From Bacteroidales bacterium (GTDB lineage: Bacteria; Bacteroidota; Bacteroidia; Bacteroidales; P3): a DNA stretch of 35,857 nucleotides. The translations under genes were made by a program, and so were the position numbers. Each line of letters opens with the position of its first letter. The stretch's first letter is position 1. This document shows, piece after piece, positions 6,951 to 14,290 of this stretch. The notes below the pieces were generated by a model. That model ran no database searches, was not told the origin of the DNA, and worked only from the letters and a program-made list of their open reading frames with translations. The stretch is from NCBI GenBank assembly GCA_031260565.1, contig JAISLH010000115.1, forward strand, positions 1 through 35,857. Reading direction: 5' to 3'.

Positions 6951-7388
6951 ATGTATAATGAAAGAGAATTCATAAGAGCTGTAAAGCAGTCTTTTGAAAT
7001 GTATAAAATACACGGGGCAAGAAGTACAGCAAAATTAAAACCAATTCACAAATATTTTGCAGACGTTCTATATAGTATTTGGGGGAAAGGATTTGATTAT
7101 CACTATATAGGGGTGGATTCAAAAGAAATGACAGTGAGTGGAAAATATTATCCCAAAGACATAGATATAACAGTAACTCATAAAGGAATAGCTGTTTTTT
7201 GTTTGGGTATAAAATTTGTTACATCTAATTACAAACAAAATTCCAATAACTATTTTGAAAATATGATGGGAGAAACAGCAAATATTCAAGCCACTGGCAA
7301 TTTGCCATATGCTCAACTGATTATTTTAAGGCACAAAACGCCTTACTATCTTAAAAATAAGCAAAGAACTTTAAAACTTACAGCATGA
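6951..7388 (+). CDS. Uncharacterised protein with PD-(D/E)XK-nuclease-like core
   Basis: I do not recognise the exact family. From the ATG at 6951 (a GTG two codons upstream is possible) the product has 145 residues, no signal peptide and no membrane segment. The segment YPKDIDITVTHKGIAV followed by LGIKFV (Asp70 or Asp72, then Lys88) has the spacing of a PD-(D/E)XK active site, but Gly replaces the usual acidic residue in the ExK position. KQNSNNYFENMMGETANIQ follows, resembling conserved segments of restriction-endonuclease-like proteins. It could be a short or truncated nuclease, or an inactive relative. It overlaps the next gene by ATGA at 7385-7388, implying coupled translation. The region is visibly more AT-rich than its neighbours, which fits acquired DNA. 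Confidence 0.6.
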   Translation: MYNEREFIRAVKQSFEMYKIHGARSTAKLKPIHKYFADVLYSIWGKGFDYHYIGVDSKEMTVSGKYYPKDIDITVTHKGIAVFCLGIKFVTSNYKQNSNNYFENMMGETANIQATGNLPYAQLIILRHKTPYYLKNKQRTLKLTA

Positions 7389-7588
7389 AAACAACTATGT
7401 TAGAATTTTCCGAACAAGAAATAGGAACAATTAGAATCCTTGTAGGCGAATTAAATTCTTATTATGAAGGCATATATGACTCCAATAAAGAATGGTTTCA
7501 GACATGGAATTTTGATGATGTTGATAATCAAAGACAAATTGCCTGTGAGCTTGCTGGGATATTAGAAAGTAAATTAAATATTTTATAA
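7385..7588 (+). CDS. Small acidic protein of unknown function
   Basis: 67 residues, acidic, soluble and probably helical: MKTTMLEFSEQEIGTIRILV then a central YYEGIYDSNKEWFQTW and a C-terminal helix ending AGILESKLNIL. No family is recognised. It starts inside the stop codon of the preceding gene (ATGA overlap) and ends 9 bp before the next, so it belongs to the same operon. In such an arrangement it could be an antitoxin or immunity partner or an accessory subunit; that is inference from position only. Confidence 0.6.
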   Translation: MKTTMLEFSEQEIGTIRILVGELNSYYEGIYDSNKEWFQTWNFDDVDNQRQIACELAGILESKLNIL

Positions 7589-7597
7589 ATTAATAAT

Positions 7598-8575
7598 ATG
7601 CCAAAATTGTTTTCAAGTTTGAATAAAAAGTTTCTCTTGCAAATTGATAAACCAGAGAAGGAACTAAACAAATTTATATGTGATAATTGGAAAGACTTAT
7701 TTCCAAAATATACTTTTGTTGCAAGTGAATTTCCTCTAAAAGGAAATGTTCGTAGTTTGGGCAATAATGGGAGAATTGATATTTTAGGATACAATCCTGA
7801 AACAAAGAAATTTATTATCTTTGAATTAAAAAAGGATTATGATAAAAACATAACAGACCAATCCGCTGATTATCGTGATTATGTGCAAGACAATTTTTCT
7901 GATGTTTATTTACATACAACTCAAAAATATGAAATTGCCTTACCAAAATTCACAGAAATAAATCAAGACAAAGTTGAAATTATTTTGATTGCTAAAAGGT
8001 TCAGTCTGACACAAATTGACCGAGTAAAGAAAATCAAAGATAATAACATAACTTTGATAAAGTATTTTTGGTTTGAAGATGACTTGATTTTTATTGATTA
8101 CATCAACAATGACCCAGATGACGTAAAAATAGAGGCAGTTAATGCAAAAAAAATCAATGCAATAAAGAACATTATAGAGCAAAGCCCAGAATTTTTGGAT
8201 ATTGACAGGTATTTTGGCTTACTAAATAACAGCAAAGAATGCTTTTTCTTATTTGTTAATTTTCTAAAAAGCAAAAGTGCTGTTCTTTTAGACATCCAAC
8301 TATCAAAAATAAGAGTTAAAATAGACAATACAACTTTTTCGGTGATGAAGAGTGGCGGACAAGGTACAAGAAAAGCTATCTTGCAAATAAATACCGATAT
8401 TGATATATCCCAGCTTAAAAAATCTATACAGACAGATGATAGATATAGAGGTGAAGAGAAAAAGAGAAAAGGTAGTTTAGGTATTGAACGCTATGAAGTT
8501 TATATTCGTAATATGATAGAACTAAATGACTTTTGCGAGTTTATAAAAGATAAAATACAAATTAACTATCTCTAA
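7598..8575 (+). CDS. PD-(D/E)XK-type nuclease-domain protein (NucS-like N-terminal region)
   Basis: The 325-residue soluble protein carries the active-site pattern of the PD-(D/E)XK superfamily in its first 100 residues. Glu22 in a short helix (KPEKELNKFI) is followed by GRIDILGYN with Asp61, then IIFELKKD with Glu76-Leu-Lys78, then Gln88 and an R/Y-rich helix. This order is typical of the NucS/DUF91-like group that cleaves or binds DNA. The C-terminal 200 residues (from about 185) are not assigned and end in a KGSLGIERYEVYI / FCEFIKDKI segment. It closes a three-gene operon and may be a restriction or defence nuclease. Codon use is dominated by A/T-ending codons, unlike the genes on either side. 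Superfamily fairly sure; biological role unknown. Confidence 0.68.
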   Translation: MPKLFSSLNKKFLLQIDKPEKELNKFICDNWKDLFPKYTFVASEFPLKGNVRSLGNNGRIDILGYNPETKKFIIFELKKDYDKNITDQSADYRDYVQDNFSDVYLHTTQKYEIALPKFTEINQDKVEIILIAKRFSLTQIDRVKKIKDNNITLIKYFWFEDDLIFIDYINNDPDDVKIEAVNAKKINAIKNIIEQSPEFLDIDRYFGLLNNSKECFFLFVNFLKSKSAVLLDIQLSKIRVKIDNTTFSVMKSGGQGTRKAILQINTDIDISQLKKSIQTDDRYRGEEKKRKGSLGIERYEVYIRNMIELNDFCEFIKDKIQINYL

Positions 8576-8591
8576 ACTAAATTCGGAGAGA

Positions 8592-8681
8592 ATGGCTAAG
8601 TTTGTTGCGGCATCAAGTAGAGATTTTCGTGGAGGGGGGAAGGCATATAATAAGAAAGTAATTGAAAACTTTGAGATATAA
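8592..8681 (+). CDS. Possible 29-residue ORF after the nuclease cassette
   Basis: ATG at 8592 with GGAGAG just upstream reads MAKFVAASSRDFRGGGKAYN and nine more residues to a TAA. Its base composition is less AT-rich than the cassette before it. It may be a tiny gene or the remnant of a longer one. No family recognised. Confidence 0.2.
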   Translation: MAKFVAASSRDFRGGGKAYNKKVIENFEI

Positions 8682-8719
8682 AATGAGTATGAGAGTGCTC
8701 AAAAACATATAATAATAGG

Positions 8720-10225
8720 ATGAAAAGTATAAAAGTAGTGTTTTACCTGTTGGTATTTGGCTTTATGTCGGGTTGTTGTCTGACATCTTGCATAGATGAA
8801 GAGAATTTTGCAGAAGGAAGTAACGTCTCATTGAAGTTTTCTGCCGACACGCTGAGTTTTGATACCGTCTTCACGCAAATGGGTTCTATCACCAAGCAAG
8901 TTTTAGTCTATAATAACGAGAATAGTCCCGTCAAAATCAACAGCGTAAGGCTCGGCGGTGGCGTTTCTTCCTTCTTCCGTCTGAATACTGACGGGGATAC
9001 GGCGATAGTAGCCAGAGATGTAGAAATAGGAGCGAAGGATAGCATATTTATCTTCGTCAAAGTTACAATAAACCCCACCAATCAGAACAATCCCCTCCTA
9101 ATTTCCGACTCCATAATCCTGTCTTTTAACAACAAAATCCAGACAATTCAACTCAAAGCTTACGGGCAAGACGCATATTATCACCTTCCAACCGCAACTT
9201 TACCCATCGGAGTTATCAACAACTTAACCCCGCAGCCATATTCCCTTGCTCATCAGGACAGCAGCCAGCAGGGAATTGAGCACAGCGGCAACCAACTTAC
9301 AATGAAAGCCGACAAACCTCACATAATAATCGGAACTTACGCCGTAGATTCGGCATATAGTTTGACAATAGAAGCAGGTTGCAAGCTACATTTCGCCACT
9401 AACGCCTCACTTCTTGCCTACACTGACGCAACAATTACCGCTTTCGGAGGACAAAATGACCCTATAATTTTCGAAGGTATCAGAAAAGACGGACATTATC
9501 CCACTATCGCAGGGCAATGGCTCGGCATTGTGTTATGGGTAGGCAGCAAAGATAACAAATTTGAGAACTGCATAATACGAAATGCCACCATAGCAATAGA
9601 AATAGACAGCTGCGTAACAGCAAATCCGACCCTCTCACTACTAAATACCCGCATTGAAAATATTTCTCTCATTGGTTTGTATTCTGTCGGCGGGAATATT
9701 GACGCAAAGAACACCATTATTCAAAATTGTGGCAAGTATTGTGCGGCTTTCGTGCTGGGAGGCAAATATAACTTCGTACATTGCACGATAGAGAACTCGT
9801 GGTTTGGCACGCCGTCCTCAGAAGCTGCAATCTTTATGCAGGATTGGTATCGGGACATCTCGGAAACCATTCAGATAAGACCGATAACGAGTTTCCAGAT
9901 GGCGAATTGTATCATCTACGGCTCTAAATCTGACGAAATAAAGGTATCAAACAAGGCAGAAAGTCCGACTTGGAACTATAATTTCCGCTCCTGCCTGATG
10001 AAAATCACCAACAATTCGCTACAAGGTCTGACCTTATTTAATTGTATTACCAACAGCGACCCGTTATTTGCCGACATTTCCGCATTTGACCTCAGTGTTT
10101 TGGCAGGCTCACCGGCTATCGGCGGCGGAGATGGCGTTTTCAGCTATCAACTTCCCTACGACATCAACGGAAATTACCGAAATAATCCACCAACGATAGG
10201 GGCTATTGAATTTTTGGGGCGATAA
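8720..10225 (+). CDS. Surface lipoprotein with predicted right-handed beta-helix
   Basis: Function unknown; probably an outer-membrane-anchored lipoprotein. The 501-residue product starts with a type II signal peptide whose lipobox is LTSC, giving lipidated Cys24. Residues 36-160 form an immunoglobulin-like segment with LKFSADTLSFDTVFTQMGS, a pattern common at the start of Bacteroidales lipoproteins, followed by strand-rich sequence. From about 185 onward it has repeated short strands (IIGTYAVDSAYSLTIEAGCKLH..., FENCIIRNATIAIEID, IQNCGKYCAAFVLGG, FVHCTIENSWFG), the pattern of a parallel beta-helix (pectate-lyase-like / right-handed beta-helix). The closing LPYDINGNYRNNPPTIGAIE is the DxxGxxR...GAxE motif often seen at the end of such helices. 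It precedes a TonB-receptor-like gene on the same strand, but a large hairpin array lies between them. Confidence 0.8.
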   Translation: MKSIKVVFYLLVFGFMSGCCLTSCIDEENFAEGSNVSLKFSADTLSFDTVFTQMGSITKQVLVYNNENSPVKINSVRLGGGVSSFFRLNTDGDTAIVARDVEIGAKDSIFIFVKVTINPTNQNNPLLISDSIILSFNNKIQTIQLKAYGQDAYYHLPTATLPIGVINNLTPQPYSLAHQDSSQQGIEHSGNQLTMKADKPHIIIGTYAVDSAYSLTIEAGCKLHFATNASLLAYTDATITAFGGQNDPIIFEGIRKDGHYPTIAGQWLGIVLWVGSKDNKFENCIIRNATIAIEIDSCVTANPTLSLLNTRIENISLIGLYSVGGNIDAKNTIIQNCGKYCAAFVLGGKYNFVHCTIENSWFGTPSSEAAIFMQDWYRDISETIQIRPITSFQMANCIIYGSKSDEIKVSNKAESPTWNYNFRSCLMKITNNSLQGLTLFNCITNSDPLFADISAFDLSVLAGSPAIGGGDGVFSYQLPYDINGNYRNNPPTIGAIEFLGR

Positions 10226-10238
10226 AAAGGCAAAAAAG

Positions 10239-10446
10239 AAGCCCACTTTCTGCATCTAAATCCGACCTCCTTTTTCACCAAATCCGACCTTCAAAAAACT
10301 AAGTTCCGACTTGTTGAAAAAAAAGTCCCACTTTTTGGGTAAAAAGTCGGGACTTTTTTTAAATAAAGTGGGGCTTTTTTACCCAAAAAGTGGGACTTTT
10401 TTTTCAACAAGTGCCGACTTCTGATTATCAAGTACTTACAAAGGGG
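10239..10446. repeat. 21/22-bp-period core array with 37-bp perfect inverted repeat, locus 2
   Basis: Cores start at 10239, 10258, 10280, 10301, 10323, 10344, 10366, 10388, 10409 and 10430, mostly 21 or 22 bp apart. Examples are AAGTTCCGACTT, AAGTCCCACTT, AAGTCGGGACTT, AAGTGGGACTT, AAGTGCCGACTT and AAGTACTT. The segment 10309-10345 is the exact reverse complement of 10376-10412 (37 bp), so transcript or DNA could fold into a hairpin of about 104 nt. The final 35 bp (10412-10446) are identical to 17895-17929. It may also separate transcription of the lipoprotein gene from that of the barrel gene downstream. Confidence 0.85.
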
Positions 10447-10547
10447 CAAAAAGCAGGTATTTCCCTTAGTACTTTCGCCCTCCAAATCGTAACAATAAAG
10501 CACAAAAATCAGCGTTATTAAGACATAATTCTAAGATAAACCCAAGA

Positions 10548-13016
10548 ATGAAAAAATTAGCTCTAATCTTCGCCGCACTTGCTCTGACCTGCTCAGTGGC
10601 AGATGCCCAAAAAAACCGATTAACTCTCGTTGGCACGGTGGCAGACTCCGCTTTTGGACAGCCTCTTGCCTTCTGCACGGTGCAAATCCTTTCCAAAAAT
10701 GACACTAACAAGCGTTTAGATGCGACAACGACCGATATTGATGGCGTTTTCTCCCTAAAACGGGTGTCAAAGGTGGCTTCGGTGATGAAAATATCCTACG
10801 TTGGTTATAAGACGGCGGTGTTTGATATTGATTTTTCGGCAGCTGTAGGCGACACCCTCCGACTTGATACTGTTTTGCTGGTAAGTGAAGCCACCAACTT
10901 GGGAACTTTGAACATAGAGGCGGCAGCTCGCCGCTTTGAAATGGATGTAGATAAGCTGACAATGAACATTGATGAAGGATTAAGTGGGGCTTCCGAGAAT
11001 GCTTTTGACCTCTTACGAAAAACTCCCGGCGTCTCCATAGATCAAGATGAGAAGCTGACGCTAAATGGTCAGAGCGGCGTGAAATTTCAGTTCAGTGGGA
11101 AGGATATGAAGTTGGACTGGGAAGCGATTAAGTCTATGTTGAAGTCAATGACTCCTGAGAAAATAGAAAAGATAGAGGTTATAAGCAATCCTTCTGCCAA
11201 ATATGAATCAGACGGGGCGGCAGGTATCATCAATATTATCTTTGATGCCAAAAAGAACTACGGAGTTAATGGTTCTGTGGGGGCAGATGCTGGTTACGAT
11301 GCGGCTTGGAATTACGGCGGGTACGGAAATATTAGTTATATGGATGCCAAATGGACGATTTCTGCTTCGGGGCGTATTAACAGAAATAACAATCATAGCT
11401 TTGGCGGCTGGTCTAAAAGCAAAAGATGGAGGGATGCTGCCGATACAATCATGTTTAGCAGTACTTCACCAGAAAGCGACAGTCATTATGATTATTCCTA
11501 TGTTCAACTTTACGGAGACTATACTATTGACAGCAATAACCTGATTGGCTTTCAAGTTTATTACAATGGCGGCGGACAACCGGACAACTTTTCTGAAGAC
11601 ATAACCCGCATTAGTCATTCAACAACAGACTACAATTCCATAGATTCTTCCGCCTATAATCTGTCAAAATCTTCTTATAGCAACAAATCGCTGAGTGCTG
11701 GACTGAACTATATTCATGCTTTTGATACAAATGATACCAAGTTGTCGTCTGATTTAGACTTTAGTTTTAGCAATAGCCGCAACAGCTCGCAGGCAGATTA
11801 CAACTATTATGAGGGAGATTTTGCCAATCTGTTAAGACAGGAGGGATTGAAGACAGAAAATAGCGATGATAGTTACGATGTGTCTTGGAAAGCGGACTTT
11901 CAGAAGAAGCTATTCAAAGATGGAAAGCTGGAAGCTGGTTTTAAAATGGCTTTTAGTTATCAAGACAATGGCTATGATGCTGAAAAGAATAACGGAGCGG
12001 GCTATGTTAATGACACCAATCGCACCAACAGCTTCCAATATACTGAAAACATTTACGCCTTATACCTTTCCTATTCCCATAAATTTGGAAAGAAAATAAG
12101 CCTTCGTGGAGGACTTCGTGGCGAATATACGCACACCGAAGGAGAACAAAGCATTCACAATATAACTATTCCGATAGATTACGCTAACCTGTTCCCTAAT
12201 GCAAGGGTAAGTTATATGGTAAATGAGAAGAACCGCTTTACATTAGGCTATAACTATAGAATATCTCGTCCGTGGTATTCTCAACTTAATCCCTTCTTGG
12301 TAAAATATTCTGAGTATAGTGAGTCGCAAGGTAACCCTTATCTTAATCCTTCATTGACTAATAATTTCTCTCTTCAGTACTCTTGGAACTATTGTTTGAA
12401 TACAACGCTTAGCTACGGCTATACAAAAGATGCGATAGTAGATGTTCCAGAGCTTAAACCAAGCTCAATAGCTACGATAGAAAAGCCTCAAAATCTTGCA
12501 ACGGCTCATAACGTTAGGCTTTATCTTAGCTTCAATAAAAACATTGGAGAGAAGTTTTTCTGTTATCTGTCTATCGGAGGAAGCTATAATCAAAGCCAGT
12601 ATGTAAGCAATAACCAACTTGTGGATTTCAATTCCTTTGGAACAAATGGCTGGGCTAACCTTTCATATCAGTTACCTTGGAAATTAAGCGTCTCTATGTT
12701 TGGATATATTTATTGGAATCAGGGTTTAAGTATAAATAAAAGCTCTCCTTATCAGAATATTAGTTTAAGTTTGAACCGTTCATTCTTTGATAAAGCGTTA
12801 CGACTGAGTCTTTCTGCTAATAATCTACTATCTGTTAAGAAACGCACAAACTCTTCTCAAACCCCAAACACGATGTATGAAAGTGAATGGAAGAGTGCTG
12901 GAATGGGATTCAACGTCCGCGTCTCTTATTCTTTCGGTAAGATGTACGAAAAGAAGAAACTGACCAAGATAGATTCCGATGACAATAACGATAGGAGCGG
13001 AGGGTCGCAGAAATAA
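10548..13016 (+). CDS. TonB-dependent-receptor-like outer-membrane beta-barrel protein
   Basis: Probable outer-membrane transporter or barrel of the Bacteroidota OMP_b-brl_3-like group. The 822-residue protein has a signal peptide (MKKLALIFAALALTCSVADAQ), a carboxypeptidase-regulatory-like beta-sandwich (about 25-105: LVGTVADSAFGQPLAFCTVQ...TTDIDGVFSLKRV), a plug-type region (about 120-225: NAFDLLRKTPGVSID, IEKIEVISNPSAKYESDGAAGIINI), and then about 600 residues of alternating aromatic-rich strands forming the barrel. The substrate is not deducible; no SusD-like partner is adjacent, so this is not an obvious polysaccharide-utilisation pair. The C-terminus (SYSFGKMYEKKKL followed by a D/N-rich tail) is more hydrophilic than a typical barrel end. 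It has no clear promoter beyond a weak TACTTTCG at 10470. Confidence 0.88.
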   Translation: MKKLALIFAALALTCSVADAQKNRLTLVGTVADSAFGQPLAFCTVQILSKNDTNKRLDATTTDIDGVFSLKRVSKVASVMKISYVGYKTAVFDIDFSAAVGDTLRLDTVLLVSEATNLGTLNIEAAARRFEMDVDKLTMNIDEGLSGASENAFDLLRKTPGVSIDQDEKLTLNGQSGVKFQFSGKDMKLDWEAIKSMLKSMTPEKIEKIEVISNPSAKYESDGAAGIINIIFDAKKNYGVNGSVGADAGYDAAWNYGGYGNISYMDAKWTISASGRINRNNNHSFGGWSKSKRWRDAADTIMFSSTSPESDSHYDYSYVQLYGDYTIDSNNLIGFQVYYNGGGQPDNFSEDITRISHSTTDYNSIDSSAYNLSKSSYSNKSLSAGLNYIHAFDTNDTKLSSDLDFSFSNSRNSSQADYNYYEGDFANLLRQEGLKTENSDDSYDVSWKADFQKKLFKDGKLEAGFKMAFSYQDNGYDAEKNNGAGYVNDTNRTNSFQYTENIYALYLSYSHKFGKKISLRGGLRGEYTHTEGEQSIHNITIPIDYANLFPNARVSYMVNEKNRFTLGYNYRISRPWYSQLNPFLVKYSEYSESQGNPYLNPSLTNNFSLQYSWNYCLNTTLSYGYTKDAIVDVPELKPSSIATIEKPQNLATAHNVRLYLSFNKNIGEKFFCYLSIGGSYNQSQYVSNNQLVDFNSFGTNGWANLSYQLPWKLSVSMFGYIYWNQGLSINKSSPYQNISLSLNRSFFDKALRLSLSANNLLSVKKRTNSSQTPNTMYESEWKSAGMGFNVRVSYSFGKMYEKKKLTKIDSDDNNDRSGGSQK

Positions 13017-13032
13017 CAGCAACAAAATTCTA

Positions 13033-13127
13033 AAACGCTACCTTAATTTACTAAAGCGGCGTTTTAGCGTCACGAAACGCCACTTCGTGACACTGAAACG
13101 CCGCTTTAGTAAATTAAAGCAAATCAA
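13033..13127. repeat. 21-bp-period core array with nested hairpin, locus 3
   Basis: Cores AAACGCTACCTT (13033), AAAGCGGCGTTT (13053), AAACGCCACTT (13075) and AAACGCCGCTTT (13096) lie 20-22 bp apart. The outer arms TTAATTTACTAAAGCGGCGTTT-type (22 bp, from about 13043) and their perfect complement (to about 13117) enclose an inner 12-bp stem TAGCGTCACGAA / TTCGTGACACTG, whose loop is itself a core. It begins about 15 bp after the stop of the barrel gene and probably ends its transcript. Confidence 0.82.
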
Positions 13128-13173
13128 TAGTAAAACAAATGTTGATTTTGTTGAGCGGACTTTAACGGATTAT

Positions 13174-13204
13174 TTTGCCTATTGAGAGAAAAGTTGTAAC
13201 TTTG
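13174..13204 (+). promoter_or_regulatory. Promoter for the YD-repeat protein at 13227
   Basis: TTTG (13174-13177), a 19-bp spacer, and TAACTTTG (13197-13204), 22 bp before the ATG: a full Bacteroidota consensus. Confidence 0.8.
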
Positions 13205-13226
13205 TCGCCTTAAAACATATAAAAAT

Positions 13227-14150
13227 ATGAATCTAAAATCATTATTCTCATTAGCAATAGTAGCAGTGTTAGTCGCAACAAGCAGTTACGCTCAAAAAGA
13301 CAATGCAAAGAAGACAGACGCAGAAAGAGATGGCTTAAAAGGTAAAGTCAAAAGTGTAAAAGAAACTCATTACGAAGCCATAGAGGAGTTCGGCAAGGTA
13401 ACCAAAGGAAATGTTTTTGGTGGAAAAATCCACAAATATGATGACAAAGAAAATAAGATTGAATGGGCAGACTATTATTCTGACGGCAGTTTAAGGTTGA
13501 AATACATTTGCAAATATGATGACAAAGGAAATCTGATTGAAGTGGCAGAAGAACATAACTTATATAGGAAATACATTTACAAATATGATGACAAAGGAAA
13601 TCTGATTGAAATGGCACGCTTTGATTCTGACGGCAGTTTATATGGAAAAGACATTTACAAATATGATGACAAAGGAAACCGGATTGAAGAGGCAGAATAT
13701 AATGCTGACGGCAGTTTAGGTAGTAAATACACTTCCCAATATGATGACAAAGGAAATGTGATTGAAGGGACACGCTATAATTCTGACGGCAGTTTAATTG
13801 TGAAATTCACTTCCCAATATGATGACAAAGGAAATGTGATTGAAGGGACACGCTATAGGTCTGACGGCAGTTTATCTTGGAAAGACACTTACAAATATGA
13901 TAGCAAAGGAAATATGATTGAAGCGGCAGAATATAATTCTGACGGCAGTTTAGGTAGGAAATACACTTCCCAATATGATGACAAAGGAAATAGGATTGAA
14001 GAGACATTCTATAATTCTGACGGCAGTTTAGCGAGGAAAGGCACTTACAAATATAAGTTTGACTCCAAAGGCAATTGGATAGAGCAAATAACGTATGATG
14101 AAGGTGTAGCGGACAAAGTAATAGAAAAGGAGATAGAATACTACGAATAA
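13227..14150 (+). CDS. Secreted YD-repeat protein (paralogue of the gene at 4720)
   Basis: Function unknown; probably periplasmic or at the cell surface. The 307-residue product has a signal peptide (MNLKSLFSLAIVAVLVATSSYAQ), a short conserved lead (ERDGLKGKVKSVKETHY) and then about nine tandem units of usually 26 residues with the pattern KYDDKGNxIExAxYxSDGSL followed by a short linker (GRKYTS or WKDTY type). The units are nearly identical at DNA level, so copy number can change by slippage or recombination. The Y-D-x-x-G-N turns recall YD repeats, MORN-like and RHS hairpins, but no RHS protease or toxin tip is present. The last unit (KFDSKGNWIEQITYDEGVADK) matches the end of the 4720 protein in layout. 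It has its own promoter and converges with mlaE. Confidence 0.85.
   Translation: MNLKSLFSLAIVAVLVATSSYAQKDNAKKTDAERDGLKGKVKSVKETHYEAIEEFGKVTKGNVFGGKIHKYDDKENKIEWADYYSDGSLRLKYICKYDDKGNLIEVAEEHNLYRKYIYKYDDKGNLIEMARFDSDGSLYGKDIYKYDDKGNRIEEAEYNADGSLGSKYTSQYDDKGNVIEGTRYNSDGSLIVKFTSQYDDKGNVIEGTRYRSDGSLSWKDTYKYDSKGNMIEAAEYNSDGSLGRKYTSQYDDKGNRIEETFYNSDGSLARKGTYKYKFDSKGNWIEQITYDEGVADKVIEKEIEYYE
13432..14052 (+). repeat. Intragenic tandem repeat, about 78-bp units
   Basis: Within the 13227 gene the unit containing AAATATGATGACAAAGGAAA and, 50 bp later, TCTGACGGCAGTTTA recurs about eight times with few changes. Each unit encodes 26 residues (23 in the second). The near identity between units suggests recent amplification or ongoing homogenisation. 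Confidence 0.85.
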
Positions 14151-14290
14151 AGTAAGGGCGAGGTCTGCCCACCTGTCGTAATTACTTCTTTGTTTTAATT
14201 TTCTATCTCTTGATAATAGAATTGTGTTAAGTTGTAAGGGTATCGGGAGATAATTTACCCGCTCCTACTGTTACCAAGTCTATGTATTGC

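Noticed and set aside
7358-7388. Frameshift joining the 6951 and 7385 genes into one protein
   Set aside because: The frame of the 7385 gene has a TAA at 7358-7360 just upstream and the genes overlap by ATGA, which looks like ordinary translational coupling.
13348-14172. Two cysteine/histidine-rich minus-strand ORFs (13348-13773 and 13807-14172)
   Set aside because: They are antisense shadows of the tandem YD repeats; their regular CHHICK-like motif is the complement of the KYDDKGN codons.
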